Positions 33,777 to 44,197 of a DNA stretch of 64,000 nucleotides are shown here, in pieces. The notes beneath the pieces were generated by a model. The model saw only the letters and a list, made by a program, of their open reading frames with translations, was not told the origin of the DNA and searched no databases. Positions within the stretch are counted from its first letter, which is position 1. Every line of letters starts with the position of its first letter. The stretch is from Lumbricus rubellus (Eukaryota; Annelida; Clitellata; Crassiclitellata; Lumbricidae). The position numbers and the translations under genes are program-made. The stretch covers positions 880,326 through 944,325 of the forward strand of contig OX243825.1 of NCBI GenBank assembly GCA_945859605.1. The letters are read 5' to 3'.

Positions 33777-34300
33777 TACATGTAGAAGCCCGGCTGCATC
33801 ATCATCATCATCATCAGTCGCAGACACCTTTGGCACTGCAGCTTAGATTCCAGTTCTGCCACAAATCGATCGATTGAATCGACTCCAATTAATCGAAATC
33901 TGAAATCGACGATCGAGCATTTCGTCGAATGTTTGCACCAATCTGGTGTTTGCTGTTAGTAGTCGACTGCATTTTGTCTGTCTGTCTCTTCCTCTCTGTC
34001 TCTCTTTTCCACTACTCACTTCATCTTTTTCTGTCCCTTTCTTTCTCCTCCTTTTCCTTCTCTTTCTCCTTCTTCTCCTCCTTAATTTTTTAATTTTTCT
34101 CGTTATCCTCTTCGTCCTTCACCTCCTGCTCATGCTCCTCCTCCTCTGCGTCCTCCTGCCCCTCCTCCTATTCCTCATTCTCCTGCCCCTTCTCCTCCTC
34201 CTACTCGTCCCTCTCCTGCCCCTTCTCCTTCTCGTCCTCCTCTTCTATTTTTTCTCAGTGATCATCTTTCGCGCGCGCACCCGTGCAGTGCTGCGCCAAC
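33543..34300. repeat. TC/CTGT, AGC, ATC and CT-rich arrays
   Basis: (TC)n/(CTGT)n at 33543-33665; AGC units at 33743-33775; ATC units at 33797-33816; CTCCTTCTC-rich pyrimidine tract at 34020-34250. Confidence 0.85.
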
Positions 34301-34342
34301 GATGCGCCTCTCTATGAAATCCATCATCAATCTCTGTCTATT

Positions 34343-34422
34343 GACCAACACCACCAGCAGCAGCAGTAGCATCAGCAGCACCAGCAGCAGCAGCAGCAGC
34401 GGCTTCTGTAGGATGAAGATGA

Positions 34423-34465
<43 letters not shown>

Positions 34466-34466
34466 G
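34343..34466. repeat. (AGC)n and (CTG)n facing each other
   Basis: CAG/AGC units at 34350-34400 and CTG units at 34427-34463 are complementary, so the two short arrays can pair as an imperfect hairpin. Confidence 0.8.
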
Positions 34467-34559
34467 CCACCGAGAAAGTTGGTTGTTTTAGGAGGAATCG
34501 CCAGCATCTCATGTCAGCCACTGTTTACTCCGCAAATGCCGAATTATGTGTGCATGTGT

Positions 34560-35290
34560 ATCTCCCGCTCTCTGTCTCTCTCTGTCTCTTTCTGTCTCTC
34601 TCTGTCTCTCTCTCTCTCTCTTTCTCTCTCTCTGCTGATGTGCGGCTGTCTGTCTTTCTCTCTATGTGTGAGTATCTGTGTGTATGTCTGCCGTACTTTA
34701 CTTTCTAGTGTTCGATCTCTCATTTCTGCCATTCCTCTTATCTATCTTTGTGTGTATTTCTGTCTGTCTATCTATCTGTATAGGCATGTCTGTCTGTCTG
34801 CCTGTCGGTTGGTCTGTCTTACTGTCTGTCTTTCTTTCTGTCTGTCCGTCCGTAGGTCTGTCTGTCTGTCTGCCTGTCTTTCTTTCCGTCTGCCGATCAA
34901 AATCTATTTTCTTATCTGATCGCATTTCTCTATATCCGTGTCTTTGTCTCTCTGCATCTTTTCTTCACTCTCTCTCGATATATCTATCAATCATCCTCTC
35001 TAATAATTTATTTGCTTGCGCATGACTTGTCTGTTTGCCTGTCTGTATGTCTGTTTGTCTGTCTATCGGTCTGCCTGTTTGTCAGATTCGCTTTATTTAC
35101 CGCTTGCTCTGAACTCTTTCTTTGTATTTTTATGCTTATCCATACATACGTATGTGTGTCTGGCGTCCACCTTCTTTGATGTGTACTTGTCTGTGCCCGT
35201 CTCCCTCTCTCTGTCTCTCTCTGTCTATCTGTCTGTCTGTGTCTGTCTGCCTTTGTCTGTCTGTCTGTCTGTCTATCTCTCTGTTCTTCC
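34560..35290. repeat. Long degenerate CTGT/CTCTGT array
   Basis: Over 700 bp of TCTGTCTG, CTCTCTGT and CTATCTGT variants with short unique islands. The Cys/Leu/Ser/Val frames on the plus strand are repeat translations. Confidence 0.85.
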
Positions 35291-36077
35291 CATATCTTAT
35301 CAGAGATCAGTGCTTGCGTCTATTTCCCGCTCAGCCTCTCTTTCGATTGCATCATTCTTCTTCGCTGACAGACGTTGCCAATCCGACTAATCGAATGAAA
35401 ACAAGCGATTACATTTTCAACGTCAACAGCTCACGATCTCAATCGGATCGGTTACTTACCGTCTGAGATCATGCAGTAGTGCAGTTATTTATTTACGAGT
35501 CGCTATAAAGTACTTAGTACCTGCAGTAGTCTACGCGTGTCGAGTTGTTTATGGTATAGAGAACATGTGTTGGTTATCTGCAAAATGAGGAAAGTGATAT
35601 CTGTATGGTGCGGCGCATGGTGGTGTCGCTTATCGCTTTAGTTTTGACGTCTACTCGGCTGTGTTTTTACAGCGAATATAAATTGGTTCTGGAAGCAGAG
35701 AGAAAAGCGCACCGAGATTAACATGGCGGTTGTGTTGTGTGGCTGAGAATTATTCCGTTGACTGGACGACGGGTTGAATCCATTTCTGTATTGATCGATT
35801 ATTATTATCGCTGTGAACTGTAACGCACTTAAATTATCGTCATCGTGATTGATAGAAGAGCCTCTGTTTGATGCACGACTCGACATCTAATTGGTTTTCG
35901 CAGATTTCTCAAATCATTTCAAAATAATAACCCGATGGACTACTCTGCCATCAAGAAATTTGCCAGGATGTAATAAGCCTAATAATAATAAGAACGATTT
36001 ATAACATCCTCATCAACAACAACAACATCAACAACAATAATTATAATATAACATTATATTATTTTATTAACATTAAG
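35291..36077. other. Unique stretch, nothing recognised
   Basis: AACATGGCGGTTG at 35721-35733 has a good start-codon context but the frame closes after seven codons. Confidence 0.4.
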
Positions 36078-36078
36078 C

Positions 36079-36116
<38 letters not shown>

Positions 36117-36117
36117 T
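36078..36117. repeat. (AAT)n microsatellite
   Basis: About 13 AAT units. Confidence 0.95.
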
Positions 36118-36904
36118 TCCAGGCACATTGCTTTTATTATTTTATAAGCCCCTGGGGGAACAAAGTACCTCAGGGCAATAAAAAAATAAAAATAAAATAA
36201 TAATAAACATAAGCATAATTAATATTAGCCTACTAGGCCTATAGCATTTGGAAGCTGTAGCCTAACTGAAATAGTATTGGCAGTAACATCTGTTACAACA
36301 ACGAGTCCAAGCAGTAAAGGAGAAAAAATTATTAGTCTAACCATTGAATGATTATTCTGGTGATTTTATGGGCATAAAATTAACCGTCTCTGTATCCTCA
36401 ACGTTTAATTTAAGAGCCGATAGTAGGCATACTAGAGTGACTATTAATCACAGTAAATTGACACCAAGATTATGCTGTCATTGATCAGAAAACAAATTAA
36501 TTCCTTAGCTTTTGGAAACGGAATTTTGTTGCTGGCCCATTCACGTTCCAATTGATTGGATGATTAACTATGTAAATATTTATTCTGTTTTCTCGTTTCG
36601 TTTGCTAATCATAAGCCTCGACCCGCAATTAATCCGCTTTGCTTGTAAAGTCCATCTGCTGTTAGAAAACGGGAGCCAGGGTACCAGCGTCGGCTGTCTG
36701 TTGTTTGTAAACATTGTCAAAAGATTGTGCATGTAAGTAATGGCTTCCTACAATTCTTCCGTTCGTATTTAGGCTGTTGTTCTTACAACTCGCTAAACAT
36801 GTCGGCTAATGAGAGATTTTTATGATCCGCGTTACTATGAACTCTAAAGTCATAATCGCTGATGGCGAATATCTTCGGCGCCAGTCTTAAAACAAAATGA
36901 AGGA
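36118..36904. other. Unique AT-rich stretch
   Basis: No repeat or gene recognised; one TAGGCCTA at 36234. Confidence 0.4.
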
Positions 36905-36910
36905 ACGATA

Positions 36911-37155
36911 GAGAACCAGTTTATCTGTGGCCACACGTTTGGACCAGCAATCAGTTTTTTTGTGGCCACTGGGTTATAACACGAACCAGTTTATTTTGGA
37001 ATGATCAGTAGAAAGTTGAAACAAGAACCAGTTTATTTGTGGCTGCTCAGTTATAACATGAACCAGTTTATTTTGAAGTGATCGGTAGAAATCGTAACAG
37101 GAACCAGTTTATTTGTGAGTTTTTGTTGGTGGCTTGAACAGAAACCAATTTATTC
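36911..37155. repeat. Degenerate GAACCAGTTTATTTGTGG repeat
   Basis: GAACCAGTTTAT recurs at irregular 35-70-bp intervals (about 36913, 36983, 37026, 37060, 37101) with alternating TGTGGC and TTTTGG continuations. Confidence 0.65.
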
Positions 37156-37264
37156 CCGATTGCTCTGCTACATTAGACTATGGAATTATCTCATCGATTT
37201 TTTATCGGATTTACAAGACAGATGTGAAAGACCGCGTTGGCGAGTTGATGTTATGGTCTTGTAT

Positions 37265-37297
37265 TGTGCGTGTGTGTGTGCGCGCGCGCGTGTGTGT
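37265..37297. repeat. Alternating (TG)n(CG)n(TG)n, Z-DNA-prone
   Basis: 33 bp of strict pyrimidine-purine alternation with a central run of five CG dinucleotides. Confidence 0.85.
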
Positions 37298-37558
37298 CAA
37301 TGTAAATCGAATTTTTATTAAAAGTTTCGCCGCCAGTTTTCATCAAATCGTTTAACTGTATTCTGCAATAAACGTTGATTTGACGCTTCATGATCTGGGA
37401 TCCGATGTACGTCGGAAATTGACTTTTCATGTTCATCGCTCGTGAAGTCACAGCGATCAGAAGCGAATTAAGATGTCATCACACGATTCAACGATAAATG
37501 ATTCGAAAATAATATGTTCTTCTCCTCTGACTTTGTCGATAGTAGGCCTAATATCTTC

Positions 37559-37612
37559 TATCCATTGATATTTCTATCCATTGATATTTCTATCCATTGA
37601 TATTTCTATCCA
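37559..37612. repeat. 16-bp repeat TATCCATTGATATTTC, 3.3 copies
   Basis: Three identical 16-bp units in tandem plus a partial fourth. Confidence 0.9.
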
Positions 37613-37810
37613 GTTTTTGTTGGTCGTCATTTGCAGTTTTCTGCTGGCTGTGGGTCAAGAAAGGGGTCATGCCACTTCTCTGGCTAACTGGCTGCAGAGG
37701 TGAGTTAAGAATAGAGCCATATCACTCCTCTGGCTAACTAGCTGTGAGCTCTCACAATAGAGGAATTCCTCTGACTAAATGTAGCTGTTTTTGGGTTAAG
37801 AGGTTAAGAG

Positions 37811-38112
37811 AAGAGACACTTCTCTGGCTAACTGGCTAACATGGGCTTTGAAGAGAGACACTTCTCTGGCTAACTGGCTAACATGGGCTTTGAAGAGAGA
37901 CACTTCTCTGGCTAACTGGCTAACATGGGCTTTGAAGAGAGCCACTCCTCTGGCTAACTGGCTAACATGGGCTTTGAAGAGAGCCACTCCTCTGGCTAAC
38001 TGGCTATGGGCTTTGAAGAGAGCCACTCCTCTGGCTAACTGGCTATGGGCTTTGAAGAGAGCCACTCCTCTGGCTAACTGGCTATGGGCTTTGAAGAGAG
38101 CCATTCCTCTGG
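37811..38112. repeat. 42/39-bp minisatellite CTCTGGCTAACTGGCTAACATG
   Basis: Copies begin near 37811, 37853, 37895, 37937 and 37979 (42 bp), then 38018, 38057 and 38096 (39 bp, lacking 3 bp). Looser copies extend left to about 37670. Unit lengths divisible by three keep frames open on both strands, giving Leu-Ala-Asn-Trp-Leu and Phe-Lys-Ala-His repeats. Confidence 0.9.
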
Positions 38113-38194
38113 CTGCTTCCTGCTCGTCAACTGGATTAACTCATCGTCTGTTATTGCTGGCTTTCAACGCGATTGATCCCAAGGGATAACCTGA

Positions 38195-38660
38195 CGGGGG
38201 AGGGGGTTTGAGGGGGGGGGGTGCTCGCAGTTCCGCAGCACGCACTCCATATCACCAAGTGTATGCCTATTTGTCTGCATTTCTATCTGTCTACCTGTCT
38301 GCATGTTTGTCTGTCTACCTGTCTGCATGTTTGTCTGTGTGTGTTCGTCTGTCGTGTTCTGTCTGTGTGACTATGATGAACCTATATTATGTTTGGTCAA
38401 CGTTTATCATTGTCAGTTTGTGTTGGTGTTTGCGTGCATGTCTCTGTCCGTCTGTGCATCTGTATTTTTGCATCCGCTTGTCTCACTCTGCCTCTTGCTC
38501 TATGTATCTGCCAGTATCATCGTTTCTATCTCTACATCTCTCAACATGTCTGTGTGGATCAGTCTACGTATGTGCGCGTGTCCATTTGTATGCGTGCGTA
38601 TGTCTTCGTCCGCTTGTGTATCTCTGCCTTTGTGTCGTGCGTCGTTCAGTAGTTGATTAC
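38195..38660. repeat. G run then degenerate CTGT/TGTCT repeat
   Basis: GGGGGAGGGGG at 38195-38222, CTGTCTAC/CTGTCTGCATGTTTGT units duplicated at 38285-38338, then a decaying CTGT-type sequence to 38650. Confidence 0.65.
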
Positions 38661-38784
38661 CCAGCGGAGTAGTTCATCCAGCGGCCACCAGAGGCGCCAC
38701 TACCTGCGTTAATCCATTCTTCAGTTGCCTAATTGGCATCCGCGAATATAGGTCGTCCGTGGTTTCGGACGCGTCAAGGGCGGT

Positions 38785-38935
38785 GTGCGTGTTCGTGTAT
38801 GTGTGTGTGTGTGTGTGTGTATATATGTGTATGTGTGGGTGTGTTGGTAGGCTATATGTGCGTGTGTGTGTCCGTGTGTGTGTCTGTGTGTGCGTGTTTG
38901 TGTATGTATGCGTGTGTGTGTCCGCGGTGTATGGA
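38785..38935. repeat. (TG)n microsatellite with CG and TA interruptions
   Basis: TGTGTG blocks interspersed with TATATG, CGTGTG and TCCGTG. Confidence 0.9.
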
Positions 38936-39212
38936 TAGGAGAGAGGGAATGGGAAGTGGAGGGGAAAGGGAGAAGGCATGAGATGGGGGGGGGGATCCAA
39001 CAATCATAATATCCATTGCTGAAAACGTGTCTTTCCATTTGACGAATCCAGGTACTTCGAAGAATATTCAACGGAATAATAATAAATAATTGGCTAGCGA
39101 TACTTTCGTGAAGTTTCGTCGCTTCCAGAAATAGAAGATTTTTTCAGGTTTTTTGCTGTTGCTATAATTATAGCAGCCAGATGTATTGTATGGTACAAAA
39201 TTAATGTATCTA

Positions 39213-39490
39213 TAAATTTATAAAGCGCCTCTCACAGTGCACACCAATCAGAGGCGCTCCCAGTACGTTAGACCAGGAGAGAAAAAAATAGTCTTGAGAC
39301 ACCGAAAAGAGGCATTTGGCCCACCAGTTAATATGGAGGAACGCGTTGAAGGAGGAAGCTGGTTCCACAATGCCGGGCCAATGAGAGCAAAAGCACGCAT
39401 TTTAGCCAAGGCAGTCCTAGCTCACGGGACGAAGAGATCATGCCGATCATAGGAGCGTTACGTGGCGGGCGAAGAGAAATGGCCGAGGTC
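39213..39490 (-). mobile_element. LINE 3' end, CR1/L2-type C-terminus with tail, degraded
   Basis: The minus strand encodes DLFVP, a stop, then ARTALAKMRAFALIGPALWN, QLPPSTRSS and a Lys/Phe/Ser stretch ending in YWERL and TGA. This is the C-terminal pattern of LINE ORF2 proteins: R-x-F-x-x-[IV]-G-P-x-x-W-N-x-L-P followed by F-[RK]-x-x-L-K. The tail GGGAGCGCCTCTGA...GAGGCGCTTTATAAAT follows at 39213-39270. The in-frame stop shows a dead copy. Confidence 0.75.
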
Positions 39491-39871
39491 GGCAGATGGA
39501 TGAGGTATTGTGCGATATTATGCATGCGTATGTAATGTATGTATTGTATATACTATATACGCATGTATAGACAAAATGCATATAATATGCTGCATATTAT
39601 ATGCAGTGTGTATGATGTGATCTTATAAGTCGGTCTATATACCTCAGCCATCATTGAACGTCCTCTCCGCTCTTCACACCGTCATGTTTTTCTAGTATCC
39701 TACTTTGGTATCGGACTGCCACAGCGCTGCAGCATCGCGCCTTTGTCTATGTCGGCACTTTGCTGTGAAGTTATAGCCTTCCAACGCACGCTCATATCTT
39801 ATCTGGAGTTGCGCTACTGTTTCTACTTGTTGTCTTAAGACTTTCTCTTTCGAGCAGTTCTTCGCACTGGC

Positions 39872-39920
39872 AGCGCTTCTGGTTAAGTTTCACTGCGAGA
39901 GGCGCTTATAAATCTGTGAA
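39872..39920 (+). mobile_element. Retroposon 3' tail remnant
   Basis: GGCAGCGCTTCTGGTTAAG then GAGAGGCGCTTATAAATCTG is the shared hairpin tail. The body upstream is not recognised. Confidence 0.4.
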
Positions 39921-39949
39921 TAGTATACAATGTGTATTATTCAACGTGT

Positions 39950-40140
39950 AGTCTATGCGTTGGAACCTCAACCTGTCAACGTCGTGCTTACTCAATGTCA
40001 TGGGGTCCATCTGTCTGGAATTAGTATCCTGTTGGAGATACGCCTGTTACCGAAGTTAAGCCCTATAATACTTGTATCACAGTGGTTGGACTGGGAGTGC
40101 TTTTTAGTAGGCTTCTTGAAGAGGCGCTATATAAACTTTT
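39950..40140 (+). mobile_element. SINE with 5S-rRNA-like head and LINE-type tail
   Basis: TACCGAAGTTAAGCC and AGTGGTTGGACTGGGAGTGC resemble, at similar spacing, the 5S rRNA segments TCGGAAGCTAAGC and AGTACTTGGATGGGAGACC that carry the internal polymerase III promoter. The tail GGGAGTGC...GAGGCGCTATATAAAC matches the LINE ends in this window. That combination defines 5S-derived (SINE3-type) elements mobilised by a partner LINE. The 5S homology is by eye and needs alignment. Confidence 0.5.
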
Positions 40141-40169
40141 GAACTGAATCACTGTATGTATGTATACAG

Positions 40170-40780
40170 TATTGTATTGTATTGTTCTAAAACATGTGTA
40201 CAGTGTTCATTGCGCTCCGATCAATGCAATGACCCGAATAGTAAGAGAAAAGGTTTTGAGAGGAAAGAAGAAGAATGTGGAAATGGACGCAGTGACACTT
40301 TTACAATATAGAGAAGAGGGAAGGGCATTCCACATGGATGGTCCATTAAGGTGGTAATGCCAGACCGGGGCGGATCCAGGGGGGCTTATCCGGCCATGGC
40401 CCCCCATTTAGAATTCCCATGTATCGTGGCCCCCCATTTGGATTGAACATGCCGTGGAACAATGTATATATTGTACAATTTGGCCCCCCCCCCGTACTAA
40501 GAAATGCCCACGCATTGCGGCCCCCCCATTCAAAAATGGCAGGATGACTAAAAAAAAGTCATCAACTTTTTGGCATAGACGAAAGAAAAATTTTCCAGAC
40601 CCGGAAGGCCAAAAAGTTTTCCCGGACCCAACAAGACCAAGAATTTTTGCCCCCCCCCCGTCCAAAGTTTCTGTATCCGCCCTTGATGCCAGAGTATTAT
40701 ATACGTGCAATGAACTAATCGCTTGAGTGGCTTTGGTTGAGAGATGGAAGCATTGAGACAAGGATTCTCTCACCACCTGA
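40170..40780 (-). mobile_element. LINE C-terminus split by a hAT MITE
   Basis: On the minus strand HLNGPSMWNALPSSL (about 40350-40300) and a hydrophobic Phe/Leu-rich end closing at IALIGAQ give the LINE C-terminal signature. The upstream part (VRESLSQCFHLSTKATQ, about 40775-40720) lies on the other side of the MITE at 40365-40685. Removing the MITE and one copy of the 8-bp duplication restores continuity, so the LINE was already there when the MITE arrived. Confidence 0.6.
40365..40685. mobile_element. hAT-type MITE with 8-bp target-site duplication
   Basis: ATGCCAGA precedes (40357-40364) and follows (40686-40693) the element exactly. The ends are CCGGGGCGGATCCAG and, complemented, CAAGGGCGGATACAG, close to the CAGGGGCGGATC ends common in hAT MITEs. 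The 321-bp body has C-rich runs and no transposase. Confidence 0.85.
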
Positions 40781-41600
40781 TAATAAATAATCTATTCATT
40801 CACATATAATTTTACAACGCTATCAATAAAACCTGTGTGTTATTATCTACATACAGACAATGTCTAATAAACCGCGTTTATTGGAAACCATGGCTGCTCC
40901 ACTCGTCCGTTATAAACGAAACTGGTAATTCCAGGTCGTAGGCTGCGGTTCAAGGTTCACGTTGCCATGGTGACTCGACTACAATGGCGGCGGTGTTCAT
41001 ATAACGTGAGAATTAATTGCAGGCGAGTTATTGTTGTCGTTTGGTCGGGTGGTCATAAATCAGGGTGACCATGCGGTGTGCAGTATACGGATGACCGATT
41101 GGATAGCAGCGTCCATTGCGAGTGACCAGTGTGGACGAGATGACCAAATGCTGGACGCGGTGTTTGTCTTGTAAATGGTGTTTAGACAGGCAACACGAGA
41201 TCTAAGCGTCGTCATGAAACTCAGTCCTGCATCAGCAACCAATGCATCTAGTGATGTGCATGGTGCATACACTGCATAGCATCCTCACTATAATAGACTC
41301 AGTATCTGGAATTAGTGTTCTCAGCATCCCTCATCACTTTGATCTGCACATCTGTCCCATGCATTGTCATGATTGTCATCATTGTGATAGAAACAAATGA
41401 GTAGCCTATACACAGTCTGCCATGCTTCATCTCGTATAGCGTAGTCTGATTGAACTGCAATTAATTTCTACCTCAATGAACCACTTTTGAAATTCTCGAA
41501 ATAAGCGAATGAATGAATAAACTATGAAGGATTTTAACGAGATGAAAATAAAACGATTTGAATTAAGAATATGGTTTGAGATTGGCGACTTGTGGAATTT
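40781..41600. other. Unique stretch with an isolated X-box-like motif
   Basis: GTTGCCATGGTGAC at 40961-40974 fits the RFX X-box pattern, followed by AATGGCGGCGG at 40983 (YY1-like core, and an ATG whose frame closes within a few codons). No other feature. Confidence 0.35.
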
Positions 41601-41624
41601 GTGCATGAAGTTGTCAATACCAAT

Positions 41625-41697
41625 TCTTTAGAACGGTTTTTGGTCGGGAGAGCTCCTGAGTAGTAACCTTTATGAGGTGCTATATAAATTCTGTTAA
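41625..41697 (+). mobile_element. SINE 3' fragment
   Basis: TTTTGGTCGGGAGAGCTCCTGAGTAG and TATGAGGTGCTATATAAATTC match the 3' part of the 5S-like SINE. It passes directly into an AATG/AATC array. Confidence 0.55.
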
Positions 41698-41852
41698 TGA
41701 ATGAATGAATCAATCAATCAATCATTCATTCATTCAATCATTCATTCATTCATAATCACCCAACCAACCAATAAATCAATCAATCAACCGATCAATCGAT
41801 CGATCAATCAATCAATCAATCAATCAATTAATCAATTAATCAATCAATCAAT
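41696..41852. repeat. (AATG)n to (AATC)n tetranucleotide array
   Basis: Starts as AATGAATGAATG at the SINE tail, then AATCAATC, ATTCATTC and AATCAATCAATC with CGATCG interruptions. Confidence 0.9.
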
Positions 41853-42028
41853 GGATGAGAGACAGAATCCCTGAGATGTACAAAGACAATGACAGAGATA
41901 GAGACAGACAGAGAGAAGCTAACTTAACGTTTTTAATGAATCCATAAAGCACATTCGTTCCCTCTTTTCAAATCTGAAAACTCTTCAATTTCAAACGCAA
42001 CGAGACGCACACAAAAGAATTGAATTAA

Positions 42029-43752
42029 CCCATTAGTGCCCGACGTCCGTTATAAAGGACGCTCAGAAAACACGTTGCCAAAATAAGAGGCAACTGTATA
42101 ATATAGTCATCACTATTTTTTTTAATTGGTGGGTCAATTGGCTATAGATTCTACTATTGTGATTGCCGGATTATGTGGATTAGAAATATTTTATTGCTTG
42201 TGCTAATGTGTCTATTGCAGCATGTCTAAAATCCTCGCTACCCCTAGTTATTAAATTTATGTTTGGTATTGAACGAGGATGAATTTAGAGAAAGTGTAAA
42301 TGTTGTTTATAGTAGCCATGTGGGTCAATATGCTGACAAAATATTATCCCAATTGCCGCAAGTTTTCCAAAGGAAATTTTGATTTCAATGTAAGCGTCCG
42401 TTATAACGGACGTCGGGCACTAGCCCAGAGATGACGTTTCCTACAGTAAGTCTCCATGCGCCATTGTTCCAGCAATTACCACCGTCATTGCATTCTTGTA
42501 ATATGCAGTAAGCAATGCATCAGCCTACAGTTTATTCAGACTGGCGACTCACTATTTTGAAATGAATATTGTAGACTTTTGCACTTCTGACATGAGTTTG
42601 GGTACGGTGGGGCATGTACTGAAGGAGCCTGTACTTGAGGAACCTGTACACAGGTCAATTTACCTTGAAACCCATAGCCGCCAGGTGCAAAGAACTAGTA
42701 TCACGCCTCACTATAGGCCTACTGCTTATTTGCTGGCATGATCGCTGTGTTGTAAGAAACTTTGCCCCCCCCCGCGAGGGACCGGACTCAATCCCTGTCC
42801 GTCCTCACCCCAGCCGACCATCCCATCCCGACGTAGGCTTTGGCTCATTTCTGATTTCCCCTGTTTTGCATTTGGTTCAAGATGCGACCACCCTGTAGGC
42901 TATAGAACATAATCCCTAGTAGGCCTATTAGTCTTCAGTGCATAAACATTTAGGATGGTGGACGAAGGTCGTGTGCAGGGATAGTCACACAGCCAGAAGA
43001 AAGTCATGTCTGTTTTTCAAACTTCCATGTTTCTGCTCTACAATCAAGGCATAGGCGATGTGTTGATAAGTAAGATCGGCGGATGCTAACATGATATGAA
43101 TCAGGCAACGGAAATTGTGATGTCCAATCAGTCTACCTGTGTGACATAGCTTGGTATCTCTTGCAAAGTTTACTAAGGCAGCAGAAGTTTGACTCAAGGC
43201 AACAGATGTAAGTGTACACAAGTGTCATGGCGTACCATCCAGTACTCAAGTGCTTGGCGTACCATCCACCCAAGGTCAACGTGCTGCTGCAGTCCTGTAA
43301 GCCTGATGTACATTGTACAATGCGATGGTAACAATCATTGGATTGTACTAGGAAACTCAAACTGCCATTACAAGGCTTGAGAAATGTGATGGAAACCTTT
43401 ATCGTGGGAGCCACAAGTACTATCACAATGCATGAAACGCTCGTGAATAAGCTGGTGCCCTTCATGGGCATTAGATAAATGTAGATAATTAACTCATAGA
43501 GTAAATAGATGTTGCAAATCATCCAAAACATTCACCAAGCATTGTATGAAATAAGAAGGAAGCCGATTCTGCAATGGTAACCTAAGCACTGGGCTAGTGC
43601 CCGACGTCCGTTAAAACGGACAGTATGGAAAGTACTCATAATGTAGCAGCAATCAATAAATAAGTTACCAGCCATGTTACTGCACCAAGTTGTTGAGATT
43701 ACTGAAACCACAACTTAATTTGTTAGGTTTTACCACTTTGGGCACTAATGGG
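42029..43752. mobile_element. TTAA-flanked element with inverted internal end copies
   Basis: TTAA flanks both sides (42025-42028, 43753-43756). The ends are CCCATTAGTGCCC and its exact complement, as in piggyBac-like elements. Next to the left end is GACGTCCGTTATAAAGGACG. Inverted copies of this block occur inside at about 42388-42423 (CCGTTATAACGGACGTCGGG) and 43592-43622 (GGGCTAGTGCCCGACGTCCG). So either two short MITEs flank a 1.2-kb segment, or one 1724-bp element has complex ends. Internal frames (up to 132 codons, minus strand) show no transposase motif that I recognise. Confidence 0.6.
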
Positions 43753-43800
43753 TTAATTGATCGGCACGCCATGCCTCCTCTCTTCTGAGTAAATCTCTCA

Positions 43801-43872
43801 AACACACACACGAACGCACACACACACACACACACAGACACACACACACACATCTACGCACGCACACACACA
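43801..43872. repeat. (AC)n microsatellite
   Basis: AC units with CG and GA interruptions. Confidence 0.9.
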
Positions 43873-43876
43873 ACTC

Positions 43877-43984
43877 ATTTGCATGCAATATCTCGCAGGA
43901 TTTCTTTCAAATGAAAGTGTCCAACGAATCCTAACAAATCTTTCCGTACTTTGAATCTCCACTTTCTCCACGCAAGTGACGTCA
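43877..43984. promoter_or_regulatory. Octamer and CRE motif pair
   Basis: ATTTGCATGCAA at 43877-43888 holds a perfect octamer overlapping the palindrome TTGCATGCAA. TGACGTCA lies at 43977-43984, 93 bp further on. Motif-only. Confidence 0.2.
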
Positions 43985-44197
43985 GTTTCATTATATTGGT
44001 TGTCGCAATGAAACTGGAAAAGACGTCGTCGGTGCATACAAGTATTGAATGGCCGATCATGTTTGCTTTAATGAAATGCCAGAGAAGCTATAACCAAACG
44101 CCAGAACTGTTTTCGATTGATGTGATAAGAGTAGACATGAGAGAAAGTCAGCTGGTCACTGCGTAAAGAAACTCGTTTAACTGAGAGTTCTTTGAGT

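Noticed and set aside
37796..38189. Repeat protein with LANWLTWALKR or ALFKAHSQLARGV units
   Set aside because: 42/39-bp minisatellite whose unit length is divisible by three keeps opposite-strand frames open together; no signal peptide, start context or flanking exon.
43133..43531. PiggyBac transposase in the TTAA element
   Set aside because: The 132-codon frame was read in several phases and shows no DDD-type or C-terminal Cys-rich motif of that family.
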